This document shows, piece by piece, positions 17,630 through 26,103 of a stretch of 64,000 nt of DNA; within the stretch, counting starts at the first letter, position 1; every line of letters starts with the position of its first letter. The stretch is from VAZQ01 sp034669045 (GTDB taxonomy: Bacteria; Pseudomonadota; Alphaproteobacteria; Rhizobiales; Xanthobacteraceae): assembly GCA_034669045.1 (NCBI GenBank), contig JAXDOD010000080.1, positions 1-64,000 on the forward strand, given 5' to 3'. The position numbers and the translations under genes were made by a program. The notes beneath the pieces are model-generated. The model had not been told where the DNA came from. It saw nothing but the letters and a program-made list of their open reading frames with translations, and did no database searches.

Positions 17630-18262
17630 ATGCAACAACAATACAGGAGAGTGCTTGGCGCTGGGCTGGTCGCTGCCACGGCGTTGCTGGCGACGCTGAC
17701 GCTGCCGGGTGCGCAGGCGGCGGGCGAGCGGCCCTTGTTCATCGCGCTCGGTGCCAGCGCGCGGGCCCCGATCGGCTGGACCGAGTTCTGCGCCGAACAT
17801 GCGCGCGAATGCGACACCAAGCCGGCCGAAGCGCGCGACGTCGTGCTCTCGGCCAGGTCGTGGAAGGACCTGGTGCGGATCAACAAGTGGGTCAACGACA
17901 ACATCAAGCCGATGACCGACATGGACCACTGGGGCGTCGTCGAACGCTGGAGCTATCCCGATGACGGCTACGGCGACTGCGAGGATTACGTGCTGCTCAA
18001 GCGCCGGATGCTGGTGCAGTCCGGATGGCCGCGGCAGGCGCTGCTGATCACGGTCGTGCGCGACCAGAAGGGCGAAGGACACGCCGTGCTGACGGTCAAG
18101 ACCGACAAGGGCGAGTTCGTCCTCGACAACCAGGAGGACCAGATCCTGCTCTGGTCGGAGACCGGCTACCGCTACGTGAAGCGGCAGTCGCAAGTCGATC
18201 CGAATGTATGGGTTTCGCTCGGCGATACGCGGCCGGCAATGTCCACCGCCACATCACGCTGA
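17630..18262 (+). CDS. Bacterial transglutaminase-like cysteine peptidase (BTLCP, LapG-like)
   Basis: 210 residues. Signal peptide at 1-30 (GAGLVAATALLATLTLPGAQA), then the peptidase C93 fold with a complete triad: Cys117 in YGDCEDYV, His151 in GEGHAVLTV and Asp166 in FVLDNQ. LapG, the studied member, is a periplasmic protease that releases giant adhesins when c-di-GMP is low. The upstream neighbour is a double PilZ protein, but no LapD-like membrane receptor or large adhesin is adjacent. An 11-bp GC-rich hairpin with a T-run terminates the gene. Function by homology only; many rhizobia carry several paralogues. Confidence 0.88.
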   Translation: MQQQYRRVLGAGLVAATALLATLTLPGAQAAGERPLFIALGASARAPIGWTEFCAEHARECDTKPAEARDVVLSARSWKDLVRINKWVNDNIKPMTDMDHWGVVERWSYPDDGYGDCEDYVLLKRRMLVQSGWPRQALLITVVRDQKGEGHAVLTVKTDKGEFVLDNQEDQILLWSETGYRYVKRQSQVDPNVWVSLGDTRPAMSTATSR

Positions 18263-18345
18263 GCAAGCGAACCGAACACGAGAACAAGGAGCTACGCGAC
18301 CCGGTCACGTCCCCACCCCTCCCCGTCCCCAGACCGGGCTCGCGC

Positions 18346-18385
18346 GCGGCCGCCTCTCCCCCCGGAGGCGGCCGCACCCCTTTTT
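18346..18385 (+). terminator. Intrinsic terminator of the BTLCP gene
   Basis: An 11-bp perfect stem (18346-18356 with 18365-18375), 8-nt C-rich loop, followed by ACCCC and five T residues, about 85 bp after the stop codon. Confidence 0.8.
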
Positions 18386-18454
18386 GGACGGCAGCAGACG
18401 AACAACGGACGAGGACGACGTTCAAGCGCGCTTGTCTCCGTCGTCCGCCGTTTG

Positions 18455-18979
18455 TTACCCGATCCGCTTCAGCCCCTTGGCATAGCGCTGCCAGCGTTTG
18501 ACGTAGACGTCGGCGCCATGCGCGATCATCTGCGCCGCCTTCTCGTCGAGCGTGCGGATGACGCGCGCGGGCGCGCCGACGATGAGCGAGCCGTCGGGAA
18601 ACTCCTTGCCCTCGGTCACCACCGCGCCGGCGCCGACGAGGCAGTTCTTCCCGATCCTGGCGCCGTTGAGCACGATCGCCCCCATGCCGATCAGGCTGTC
18701 ATCGTCCACCCTGCAGCCGTGCAGGACGACGTTGTGGCCGATCACGCAGTCATGCCCGATCACGATGGGAAATCCCGGATCGGTGTGGAGCGTGGCGTTG
18801 TCCTGCACCTGCGAGCGCTCGCCGAGCTCGATCCATTCGTTGTCGCCGCGCAGCACCGAGCCGAACCAGACGCTGGCGTCGGCCTTGAGCCGGACGCGGC
18901 CGATTACCGTTGCCGTCTCTGCGATCCAATAGCGGTCCGGCAGGTCGGGCCGCTCGCCGTCAAGCTCGTAGATGGCCAT
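18455..18979 (-). CDS. Gamma-class carbonic anhydrase family protein
   Basis: 174 residues of left-handed beta-helix hexapeptide repeats (VIGRVRLKADASVWFGSVLRGD, VIGHDCVIGHNVVLHGCRVDD, IGMGAIVLNGARIGKNCLVG). The three zinc-ligand histidines are present: His65 (LHTD), His82 and His87 in IGHNVVLHG. Members of this group (YrdA/CaiE/PaaY-like, CamH) may hydrate CO2 or act on acyl-CoA; activity is often unproven. It is convergent with the BTLCP gene. Start at 18979 with MAIYELDG, the usual family start. Confidence 0.9.
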   Translation of the reverse strand: MAIYELDGERPDLPDRYWIAETATVIGRVRLKADASVWFGSVLRGDNEWIELGERSQVQDNATLHTDPGFPIVIGHDCVIGHNVVLHGCRVDDDSLIGMGAIVLNGARIGKNCLVGAGAVVTEGKEFPDGSLIVGAPARVIRTLDEKAAQMIAHGADVYVKRWQRYAKGLKRIG

Positions 18980-19047
18980 ACGCGCGCTCCTGTTGCGAGC
19001 GCGACCTTGCCATGCGGCCCCCGGATTGGCGAGACAGCGGCGGCGGC

Positions 19048-19374
19048 CTACATCCGCAGCATCGCGGCGAGCGCCATCATGGCGATGGTGCCGGACATCA
19101 GGCTCCAGACCCCGGCCACGACGGTCGCCGCCATCACGAGCTGGAAGTTGCGGCCTTCGATGCGGCTGCCACGGATGGTGTTGCGCATGATGATGAAGGG
19201 CGCCGCGAAGACGAGGAACGGCACGGCCGCGAAGGTCGAGGGCTTTGGGCCTCGCTCCAGCAGCTTGAAGGTCGGCGCGCGGCAGGTGGCGAACTGATAG
19301 CCGGTCGCCAAGACGCCGGCCACCGCAAAACCAAACGCCAGCGCAAAGAACAGTTCAAGGGAGTCGTTCGACAT
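19048..19374 (-). CDS. Small conserved rhizobial membrane protein (DUF6949-like)
   Basis: 108 residues from the ATG at 19374 (MSNDSLELFFALAFGFAV). Three or four hydrophobic helices: 8-28, about 45-65 (FAAVPFLVFAAPFIIMRN) and 80-105. The central RNTIRGSRIEGRNF loop is polar and highly patterned, so probably functional. I recall this family from alphaproteobacterial genomes as uncharacterised (DUF6949); the number is from memory. Divergent from the following single-pass membrane protein gene; 68 bp upstream of carbonic anhydrase on the same strand. Confidence 0.7.
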   Translation of the reverse strand: MSNDSLELFFALAFGFAVAGVLATGYQFATCRAPTFKLLERGPKPSTFAAVPFLVFAAPFIIMRNTIRGSRIEGRNFQLVMAATVVAGVWSLMSGTIAMMALAAMLRM

Positions 19375-19526
19375 CGCGCCTCGCAAGGGTTTCGCGGCGG
19401 GATGCTTCGCAGAGCAGACCTTTCGGCGCCACAACATCCTTAATTAACCGTTAACGCAAACGGCCCCCGCAAGGCGTGCGCGCTCGCGATCCCATGGCAT
19501 ACTTGCGATTGATTCGAGGAACGCCC

Positions 19527-20267
19527 ATGAGCACGACCCACCTCGCCGCGCGGCAGGTCCCGCCGTCGCGTCCTCGCCGCGCCGACGGCCGGGTGCTCGC
19601 GGGACCGCTGCTGGCGCTGTTGGCGCTGATCGTGGGCGCGAGCGGATTCATCGCCTTCGTGTTGTGGCCGCGCTGGCCCGAACCGCCGGTCGGGCTCGGG
19701 GCGCCGGCGCTGCCGATCACGATCGCAGGTGTCGCCTTCAACGTCCCGCCGGCAGCCATCCGCGTGCCGGTGCAGCGCAGGCCGGGCGCGCACGACCGCG
19801 TCGACCTGGCCTTGGTCTGGCCCTCGCTCGAGCCACCGGACGTGAATGCCGGCGCGCCGGCGGCGAGCGCGGGGGCACCGACGGCGAGGACCCTGGAGCG
19901 GATCTTCGTGACCATCTCGGCCGCCGGCAACACCCTGCCGCCGGCCGAACGGCTGAAGACCATCTATCCACGGTACGCGGTGGCCGAGCCGGTCGCCGGT
20001 CCGGGCGGGCTCGCGGTGCTCGCCTTCCGGGAGGGCACGCCCTATCAGGGCGAGGATCTGATCTACGATGCGGCGGCGCCGGACGCCTTCATCGTGCGCT
20101 GCAGCCGCAACGGCGCGGGCCCGACACCCGGCATCTGCCTCCTGAGCCGGCGCATCGACACGGCAGACGTGGTGGTGCGTTTTCCGCGCGACTGGCTCAA
20201 CGAGTGGCGCTTCGTTGCCGATACCATCGAGCGGCTGATCAAGATGCTGCGGCCGACGGCCGGCTGA
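19527..20267 (+). CDS. Single-pass membrane-anchored protein of unknown function
   Basis: 246 residues from the ATG at 19527, preceded by CGAGGA. A basic N-terminal tail (residues 1-24) is followed by one membrane helix (LLALLALIVGASGFIAFVLW), giving an N-in topology with the rest in the periplasm. The periplasmic domain holds an Ala-rich insert (about 110-130) and a C-terminal alpha/beta part with FIVRCSRNGAGPTPGICLL (two cysteines that could form a disulfide) and FPRDWLNEWRFVADTIERL. No named domain recognised. Homologues appear confined to Bradyrhizobium-like bacteria as far as I recall. Confidence 0.65.
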   Translation: MSTTHLAARQVPPSRPRRADGRVLAGPLLALLALIVGASGFIAFVLWPRWPEPPVGLGAPALPITIAGVAFNVPPAAIRVPVQRRPGAHDRVDLALVWPSLEPPDVNAGAPAASAGAPTARTLERIFVTISAAGNTLPPAERLKTIYPRYAVAEPVAGPGGLAVLAFREGTPYQGEDLIYDAAAPDAFIVRCSRNGAGPTPGICLLSRRIDTADVVVRFPRDWLNEWRFVADTIERLIKMLRPTAG

Positions 20268-20328
20268 CCGCCCGACACGACCGCCATCGCCGAGCTTGTC
20301 CCGGGATGAGGGAGAACGATCGAGCGCG

Positions 20329-20748
20329 CTATCCGCCGAGCTTCACGTCCGCCAGGTCGAGATCGAGGATCGCCATCTCGAAATAGCAGGAGCCGGTTTC
20401 CCGGTCGTCGAAGAACAGCACCCCGATATATTCCTCGCCGACATAGACTTCGGCCGAGTCGGTCTTGCGCGGCCGCGCCACCACGCGGACGCGCTCGCTG
20501 TCGAACTTGCGCCGCAGGTAGGCTTCCAGCGTCTTGAGGTTCTTGATGCTCGCGGCTTCGAGCGTGATCTTGATCTCGATGTTGTAGGAACGCTCGCCGT
20601 CCTCGTCGTCGACGGTGAGCGCGCCGACGCGCTCCTCGCCCACGAACACGTCGGCGGCGTCGGCCTTCTTCGGCACCACGCGGATGCGCGCATTGGTGAA
20701 CAGCTTCTTGAGATAGCCGTCGAGCTTCCTGACTTCCTGGACGTCCAC
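20329..20748 (-). CDS. Tandemly fused DUF3126 protein
   Basis: 139 residues from a GTG at 20748 behind CAGGAGCG. Two copies of a ~65-residue unit lie head to tail: VRKLDGYLKKLFTNARIRVV...VFVGEERVGALTVDDEDG and LKTLEAYLRRKFDSERVRVV...VYVGEEYIGVLFFDDRETG. Each has the helix plus beta-hairpin pattern of DUF3126, which in most alphaproteobacteria is a single ~70-residue protein encoded next to cysE. The pairing with cysE is preserved here (17 bp gap, same strand), so a link to cysteine synthesis or its regulation is plausible but unproven. The fusion is the unusual part. Confidence 0.75.
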   Translation of the reverse strand: MDVQEVRKLDGYLKKLFTNARIRVVPKKADAADVFVGEERVGALTVDDEDGERSYNIEIKITLEAASIKNLKTLEAYLRRKFDSERVRVVARPRKTDSAEVYVGEEYIGVLFFDDRETGSCYFEMAILDLDLADVKLGG

Positions 20749-20765
20749 CGGGCGCTCCTGTGCGT

Positions 20766-21590
20766 TCAGACGTCCATGGAATGGAACATCTGATCCATTG
20801 TTCGCGACGGCTCGGGACAGCCAGCCTCGCCGATCACCTTGGCGGGCACGCCCGCGACGGTGGTGTTGTGCGGCACCGATTTGAGCACGACCGAGCCCGC
20901 GGCCACCCGCGCGCAATGGCCGATCTCGATCGCGCCGATGATCTTCGCGCCGGCCCCGAGCATGACGCCGCGGCGGATTTTTGGGTGGCGGTCGCCGTGG
21001 TCCTTGCCGGTACCGCCGAGCGTCACGTCGTGCAGGATGGAGACGTCGTCCTCGATCACCGCGGTCTCGCCGACCACGAGCCCGGTCGCGTGGTCGAGGA
21101 AGATGCCCTGCCCGATCGGCGCCGCCGGATGGATGTCGGTCTGGAACACCGCGGAGGAGCGGCTCTGCAGGTAATAGGCGAAGTCCTTGCGGCCCTTGCC
21201 CCACAGCCAGTGCGCCAGGCGATGGGTCTGGAGGGCGTGAAACCCCTTGAAGTAGAGCACCGGCTCGAGGAAGCGGTCGGTCGCCGGATCGCGGTCGAAG
21301 ATGGCGACGATGTCGGCGCGGAACGCCATCCCGATCGAGGGCTCGCCTTCGAGCGCGTCTCCGTAGGCCTGCCGGATCAGCTCCGCCGAGACGTCGGGGT
21401 GGTCGAGCCGCTCGGTGACGCGGTGGACGACGGCGGCCTCGAGGGTGTCGTGGTGCAGGATGGTCGAATAGATGAAGGTCGCGAGCTCGGGCTCGCTGCG
21501 CACCACCTCCTCGGCCTCACGGCGGATGCGCGCCCAGACCGGGTCGACCCGGTCGAGCGCGCTTGCGGCTTTGGCTTGTTCGCGGGCCAT
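20766..21590 (-). CDS. cysE: Serine O-acetyltransferase
   Basis: 274 residues from the ATG at 21590, behind GGAGGGGG. It makes O-acetylserine from serine and acetyl-CoA, the first step of cysteine synthesis. The N-terminal helical domain (VWARIRREAEEVVRSEPELA) is followed by the left-handed beta-helix with HPAAPIGQGIFLDHATGLV, VSILHDVTLGGTGK and a C-terminal NTTVAGVPAKVIG. The C-terminal tail ending DQMFHSMDV resembles the region that in CysE binds cysteine synthase or mediates feedback. It forms an operon with the DUF3126 gene. Confidence 0.96.
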   Translation of the reverse strand: MAREQAKAASALDRVDPVWARIRREAEEVVRSEPELATFIYSTILHHDTLEAAVVHRVTERLDHPDVSAELIRQAYGDALEGEPSIGMAFRADIVAIFDRDPATDRFLEPVLYFKGFHALQTHRLAHWLWGKGRKDFAYYLQSRSSAVFQTDIHPAAPIGQGIFLDHATGLVVGETAVIEDDVSILHDVTLGGTGKDHGDRHPKIRRGVMLGAGAKIIGAIEIGHCARVAAGSVVLKSVPHNTTVAGVPAKVIGEAGCPEPSRTMDQMFHSMDV

Positions 21591-21767
21591 ACCCCCTCCG
21601 GCTGCTAGTGCATGGACCACTGTCTTAGCACAGTTGCGGCGGCAATGAGGAGATAGGGCTAAATCTTTGGCAGACCGGCGGAATCGGCCCGTCAATGTTG
21701 CCGGCGCGGCACAGCGCGAAGCCCCTGCGGGGCGGTGCGCTGCGCCCGGAACCCCGGCGCCCTCGAC

Positions 21768-22520
21768 TCACGGCCGGCGGCCCAAAAAATCCAGCACGCC
21801 CTGCTTGAAGACCTTGTCGCCGACCGCCAGCATGTGGTCGCGGCCGGGGATGTCGAGCGCCTCGCCGGCCGGCAGCAGCGCCGCAAGCTCCTGCGCCGAG
21901 CCCGCCACCACGTCCTTGCTGCCGACCGCCACCAGCGCCGGCATCGCGATCTTGGCGATATCGACGGGCGCAAGCGTCTGCCGCGAACCCCGGATGCAGG
22001 CGGCAAGCGCCTTGCGGTCGGACCCGGTCTGCTCGGCGAAGGCGCGAAACGCCCGCCCCTGCGGGTCTGTCACCGCGGCAAGCGACGGCGCCTCGAGCGC
22101 GTCGGCGATCGATTCCGGGAGACCGGCGCCGTCGACGAGATGGCTGCCGAGACCGCCGAAGACCACGCTGCGCACCCGCGCGGGATGCGCAAGCGCGAGA
22201 AACGCGGCGATCCGCGCGCCCAGGGAGTAGCCGATCACGTCGGCGCGCGCGACGCCCAGGTGATCGAGCAGCGCGCGCACGTCCTGCGCCATGACGGCGC
22301 TGTGATAGGCGGCCGGATCGTAGAGCTTGCTCGAGGCCCCATGGCCGCGGTTGTCGAGCGCGATCACGCGCCGCCCGTTGCGGTTCAAGGCCGCGATCCA
22401 GCCCGGATTGAGCCAGTTCACCGCAGCATTCGAGGCGAAGCCGTGCACGAGCACGATCGGCTCGCCCGCGCCTTGGTCGAGGAAGGCGATTTCAACGCCG
22501 TCATGGCTGAAGCGGTTCAA
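21768..22520 (-). CDS. Alpha/beta hydrolase
   Basis: 250 residues of classic alpha/beta-hydrolase fold: VLVHGFASN oxyanion strand, nucleophile elbow GYSLGA, an acidic residue in VGSKDVV and a C-terminal GRDHML histidine. A short cap region lies between about 125 and 175. Size and motifs fit the small esterase / haloperoxidase-like group; the substrate is unknown. It sits upstream of cysE on the same strand, separated by 177 bp of non-coding DNA containing GC-rich palindromic sequence, so it is probably a separate unit. Confidence 0.85.
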   Translation of the reverse strand: MNRFSHDGVEIAFLDQGAGEPIVLVHGFASNAAVNWLNPGWIAALNRNGRRVIALDNRGHGASSKLYDPAAYHSAVMAQDVRALLDHLGVARADVIGYSLGARIAAFLALAHPARVRSVVFGGLGSHLVDGAGLPESIADALEAPSLAAVTDPQGRAFRAFAEQTGSDRKALAACIRGSRQTLAPVDIAKIAMPALVAVGSKDVVAGSAQELAALLPAGEALDIPGRDHMLAVGDKVFKQGVLDFLGRRP

Positions 22521-22569
22521 GGTGCTCTGCCGTCGTTCAGCGCCGCGCGCAGGCGGAATGACAACGCGC

Positions 22570-23685
22570 TCAGCCGCGGACCGTCATCGCGGCAAAGCGC
22601 AGGCGCTCGTAGGCGTGGCGCGCCTTGCGGCGCTGGAGATAGCGCTCGGTGGCGCGCTCGGCCGCCCGCTTGCAGGCGGAGCAGAAGCCGAACAGCGTGA
22701 GCACCGCGGTGAACAGCCAGGAGAATAATGTGAACGCGCTGGTCGTGAGGAACAGCGCGCCGCGCCCGAACAGCTTGAGCACCGCGCGGGTGCGCGTGCC
22801 CTTGGTCTCGGCCAGCCTCGCGACACGGGAAAGATCGCGCGGGCCTTGCGCGAGCTTCAGTCCGTCGACGGCGGCCTGCGCGCCCGCCTTGGTCTGCACG
22901 CGCCCGACGTCGCCGACCACGCGCACCAGGTCCCTCGTCTTTTCGACCTTGACCGCCTCGCGCGCCGCGCGAACCGCGAGCCCCGGATTGGCCAGCGACA
23001 CGCCGCGGATCGCGCCGCGCAGTGCCGTCCAGTCGACGACCTCGCGCAGCGTACGCGTAAACCATCCCGCCATGCTCGACGTCATCCGACCGGTCTTGCG
23101 CACCGCCTTGACGACCGAGGCGCCAATCCGCGCCGGAGTGCCGGCACCGAGCGATGCATAGGTGCCGGCCGTGATCGCGAGGCCGACGCAGGCGAGGCCG
23201 AGGATGATCTCGTCCACCGGCTCGCCGGACGCAAAGCGCGCGCCTTCGCGCACGGCGTCGCGAATGTCGCCGAACACGAACAGGTCGCCGAGCGCCGTTC
23301 CGGCAAGGCCGACCAGATCCTCGGGCTCGCCGGTGATGAGCCCGCGCCCGAAGCTTTCGGCGGCGCGGCCGGCCGCCGCCGAGGTGGTACTCGCCGCCTC
23401 GACCTTGAAGACGAGCGCCGGATCGACCGCGATGTTGCGGTCGCGCGCGAGGTCGAGGAAGCTCCTGGCGAGATCGATGTCGTTGGCGGCGAGGGCCGAC
23501 TGGATCTCACGCGCCGCGACCGGGGCGGTAAACGCGCGCTCGAGCTGACGGTCGACCAAGAGCGCAGGATCGTCCTGCGCATAGAGCAGCGCTTCCGCGT
23601 CGATGCCGCGCGGCACCAACGTGAGCGCGGCGATGGCGCAGACAACGGCAACACCGAGCGGCAATGCGATCCGCGATCCGGTCAT
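22570..23685 (-). CDS. Conserved membrane protein of unknown function
   Basis: 371 residues. An N-terminal hydrophobic segment (residues 8-24, ALPLGVAVVCAIAALTLV) anchors or exports it. A conserved central part (EIQSALAANDIDLARSFLDLARDRNI) is followed by a hydrophobic pair near 165-190 and a C-terminal helix at about 310-340 (LFLTTSAFTLFSWLFTAVLT). The short CSAC motif and a basic cytosolic tail follow. I recognise no domain; rhizobial homologues are annotated as hypothetical. Divergent, after 285 bp, from the CHCC zinc-finger gene; the alpha/beta hydrolase follows 49 bp downstream and may be co-transcribed. Confidence 0.65.
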   Translation of the reverse strand: MTGSRIALPLGVAVVCAIAALTLVPRGIDAEALLYAQDDPALLVDRQLERAFTAPVAAREIQSALAANDIDLARSFLDLARDRNIAVDPALVFKVEAASTTSAAAGRAAESFGRGLITGEPEDLVGLAGTALGDLFVFGDIRDAVREGARFASGEPVDEIILGLACVGLAITAGTYASLGAGTPARIGASVVKAVRKTGRMTSSMAGWFTRTLREVVDWTALRGAIRGVSLANPGLAVRAAREAVKVEKTRDLVRVVGDVGRVQTKAGAQAAVDGLKLAQGPRDLSRVARLAETKGTRTRAVLKLFGRGALFLTTSAFTLFSWLFTAVLTLFGFCSACKRAAERATERYLQRRKARHAYERLRFAAMTVRG

Positions 23686-23970
23686 TAACGTTTGATCTCC
23701 TGCGTCGTGACCCTCACTTGGTAAGGAACAATTGCGCCAGCAAGATGCCGCGCGGTCAATTTAGCCGATTCGACATCCCCAAACCGCAAGAGCGGTAAAC
23801 AGGTTCCAAAAAGCCCTGTTGGTCCGCGGATTGCAGCGCGTTAGCCCTAGGAATCGGTTACCCGGGTCGCTATGGTGCCACGCGCTTTGCGGGTGGGGCT
23901 CGCGTTTACATTTCCGGCGCAATCATGACGGGCCGGCGCGGCACGACGGATCGGACCAGACGGATGGACC

Positions 23971-24219
23971 ATGTCTGACACTATCGTTCCCCATTTCCAC
24001 AATACCCCGGGCGCGCCGGTCATCGAGATCGGCGCCACGGAATTCATGTGCGTCGGGGAAGAGCCGCCGTTCGATCATCCGCATGTCTTCCTCGACATGG
24101 GCGACCAGGACGAGATCATCTGCCCCTATTGCTCGACGCTGTTTCGTCACGACCGCAACCTCGATCCGCACGCGGCGAGGCCGCCGGAATGCGCGCTCAA
24201 GGAAACGGCGAGCGCCTGA
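23971..24219 (+). CDS. CHCC-type zinc-finger protein
   Basis: 82 residues. The C-H-C-C pattern is clear: EFMCVGEEPPFDHPHVFLDMG then EIICPYCSTLF. This family is the bacterial relative of the NDUFS6 accessory subunit of complex I and binds one zinc ion. Whether bacterial members serve complex I assembly is not certain. It lies 29 bp upstream of an FAD monooxygenase gene on the same strand, an arrangement I recall in Bradyrhizobium-type genomes, suggesting an operon. Confidence 0.88.
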   Translation: MSDTIVPHFHNTPGAPVIEIGATEFMCVGEEPPFDHPHVFLDMGDQDEIICPYCSTLFRHDRNLDPHAARPPECALKETASA

Positions 24220-24248
24220 TCGTCAGCGAGCGACGGAGACTTTGACTC

Positions 24249-25442
24249 GTGGCCCCCTCCCGCACCGTGGTCATTTCCGGTGGCGGCATCGGCGGGCTCA
24301 CGACGGCGCTGGCGCTCGCGCAGCGCGGCTTCCGGGTCGCCGTGTTCGAGAGGGCCGAGCGGCTCGATGACGTGGGCGCCGGCATCCAACTCTCGCCCAA
24401 CGCGTCGCGCATCCTCATCGCGCTCGGCCTTGGCGAGCGTCTGACGCCCCATGTCGTCGTCCCCGAGGAGCTGCGGGTGATGAACGCGCGCAGCGGCCGC
24501 GTTCTGGCATGCGCGCCGCTCGGCGCCGCCGCGCAAGCACGCTACGGCGCGCCCTATTGGGTGATCCACCGCGGCGATCTGCAGGCGGCGCTGCGCGAGC
24601 GCGTCGAGGCGACGCCTGACGTATCGCTCCATCTCGGCGCCAAGGTCGAGGAGTTTGCCATCCACGACAACGGCGTCACGGTCGCGGCCTCGCGTGGCAT
24701 GCAGTCGATCGAGGAACGCGGCATGGCGCTCGTCGGCGCCGACGGGCTCTGGTCGAGCTTGCGCAAACGCCTCGGCCACCGGGTCGAACCGCGCTTCGCC
24801 CGCCACAGCGCCTGGCGCACGCTGGTGCCGGCCGACGCCGTGCCGCCGGAACTCTCCGCGCCTACGGTCAATCTTTGGCTCGGCCGCGGCGCGCATCTCG
24901 TGCACTACCCGGTCAAGGGCGGCCGCATGGTCAATGTCGTCGCCATCCTGCGCGACACCTGGCGCGAGCCGGGCTGGATCGCGCCGGGCCTGCGCCGCGA
25001 CCTGATCGAGCGCTTTCCAGCCGGGATGTGGCAAGCGCCGGTGCGCGAGCTCCTGCGCGCAACGAGCCACTGGCAGCGATGGGCGCTCTACGACTGCGCG
25101 CCGTTCGCGCATTGGGGCAAAGGCCCGGTCACGCTGCTCGGCGATGCGGCGCATCCGATGCTGCCCTATCTGGCGCAGGGCGGCGCGATGGCGATCGAGG
25201 ATGCGGCGGTGCTTGGCCTTTGTCTCGGCCGCACGCCCGACGATGCGGCCGGTGCGATGCGCGCCTACGAGCACGCGCGCCACCGGCGCACCGCAAGGAC
25301 GCAGCGCGCCGCGCGCCGCAACGGCGTCGTCTATCACATGGGCGGGGCCGAGGCGGTCCTGCGCACGATGGCGCTCCTCGCCATGGGCGGCAAACGGCTC
25401 ATCACGCGTTACGACTGGCTCTATGGCTGGGAGCCGTCCTGA
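24249..25442 (+). CDS. FAD-dependent monooxygenase (salicylate / 3-hydroxybenzoate hydroxylase-like)
   Basis: 397 residues from a GTG at 24249. Class A flavoprotein hydroxylase signatures: VISGGGIGGLTTALALA (Rossmann dinucleotide fold), GAGIQLSPNASR, VGADGLWSSLR (DG motif) and LLGDAAHPMLPYLAQGG (GD motif, ribityl contact). These enzymes hydroxylate aromatic rings using NAD(P)H and O2. In this family-neighbour set the true substrate is unknown; UbiH-like roles are less likely because the sequence follows the salicylate-hydroxylase pattern. It probably forms an operon with the CHCC zinc-finger gene. Confidence 0.87.
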   Translation: MAPSRTVVISGGGIGGLTTALALAQRGFRVAVFERAERLDDVGAGIQLSPNASRILIALGLGERLTPHVVVPEELRVMNARSGRVLACAPLGAAAQARYGAPYWVIHRGDLQAALRERVEATPDVSLHLGAKVEEFAIHDNGVTVAASRGMQSIEERGMALVGADGLWSSLRKRLGHRVEPRFARHSAWRTLVPADAVPPELSAPTVNLWLGRGAHLVHYPVKGGRMVNVVAILRDTWREPGWIAPGLRRDLIERFPAGMWQAPVRELLRATSHWQRWALYDCAPFAHWGKGPVTLLGDAAHPMLPYLAQGGAMAIEDAAVLGLCLGRTPDDAAGAMRAYEHARHRRTARTQRAARRNGVVYHMGGAEAVLRTMALLAMGGKRLITRYDWLYGWEPS

Positions 25443-25552
25443 TCGCCCGAGGGAGCTATTGACGTGATGGCCGCACTTCCGGCAAGGATCGTCGCGCCGG
25501 TCGCGCGCAAGACCAAGATTGCGCAGTTTACACCCGCGGAGACGGCTTCAGC

Positions 25553-25762
25553 ATGAAACAGCGGCGTCGAGGTCCAGCGCTCACCAAGGCCGAGCTCCGA
25601 GCCCAGGGCGACCAGGCCATGGCGGCGGCGACCAGGCCGATCGTGAAGCTGCCGACCAAGCTGGTGCGGCAATGCGGCCGCTGCGGCGAGCCCACTTCGG
25701 TCATGGTGGAGCCGGGCGAGGCCCCGCCCGAGTTCAAGTGCAAGAGCTGCGACCGCAAGTGA
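25553..25762 (+). CDS. Small zinc-ribbon protein
   Basis: 69 residues: a basic N-terminal half (KQRRRGPALTKAELRAQ) and a C-terminal four-cysteine ribbon, CGRCGEP and CKSCDRK. Likely a zinc-binding nucleic-acid- or protein-interaction module; nothing more can be said. ATG at 25553. Convergent with csoR, 14 bp between stops. Confidence 0.7.
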   Translation: MKQRRRGPALTKAELRAQGDQAMAAATRPIVKLPTKLVRQCGRCGEPTSVMVEPGEAPPEFKCKSCDRK

Positions 25763-25776
25763 GCTGACGCCGGCGG

Positions 25777-26052
25777 CTATCGCTGCGTCCGCCCCAGCAC
25801 TTCGATCAACTCGCTCACCTTGCGCCGCTGCTCGCGCTTGTTGCCGCTCGCAATCGCGTGCTCGACGCAGTGCGCCACATGATCCTCAAGGATTTCCTCC
25901 TCGGCCCGGCGCAGCGCCGCGCGGACCGCGGAAATCTGCGTAATGATGTCGATGCAGTAGCGGTCCTCTTCGACCATGCGGCCAAGGCCGCGCACCTGGC
26001 CTTCGATCCGGTTGAGCCGCCGCAGGCATGAGGTCTTGGCTTGCTTGCGCAT
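25777..26052 (-). CDS. csoR: CsoR-type copper-sensing repressor
   Basis: 91 residues of the all-helical CsoR/RcnR/FrmR family. The N-terminal LRRLNRIEGQVRGLGRMV binds DNA. The Cu(I) ligand trio is present as Cys33 (DRYC), His58 and Cys62 (DHVAHC), which favours copper over Ni/Co or formaldehyde sensing. I choose the ATG at 26052; the longer frame upstream runs through the operator. It is divergent from copA, and the inverted repeat ATACCC-N5-GGGTAT sits between the two starts, so CsoR should repress both until copper binds. Confidence 0.87.
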   Translation of the reverse strand: MRKQAKTSCLRRLNRIEGQVRGLGRMVEEDRYCIDIITQISAVRAALRRAEEEILEDHVAHCVEHAIASGNKREQRRKVSELIEVLGRTQR

Positions 26053-26061
26053 GGCGGCTAT

Positions 26062-26078
26062 ATACCCCCCCAGGGTAT
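26062..26078. promoter_or_regulatory. Predicted CsoR operator between csoR and copA
   Basis: ATACCC and GGGTAT, a perfect 6-bp inverted repeat separated by CCCCA, resembling the GC-tract pseudo-palindromes bound by CsoR-family proteins. It is 9 bp upstream of the csoR start and 25 bp upstream of the copA start, placing it over both 5' regions. Confidence 0.75.
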
Positions 26079-26103
26079 CAGGCGCAAGATCGGCGGACCT
26101 TCC

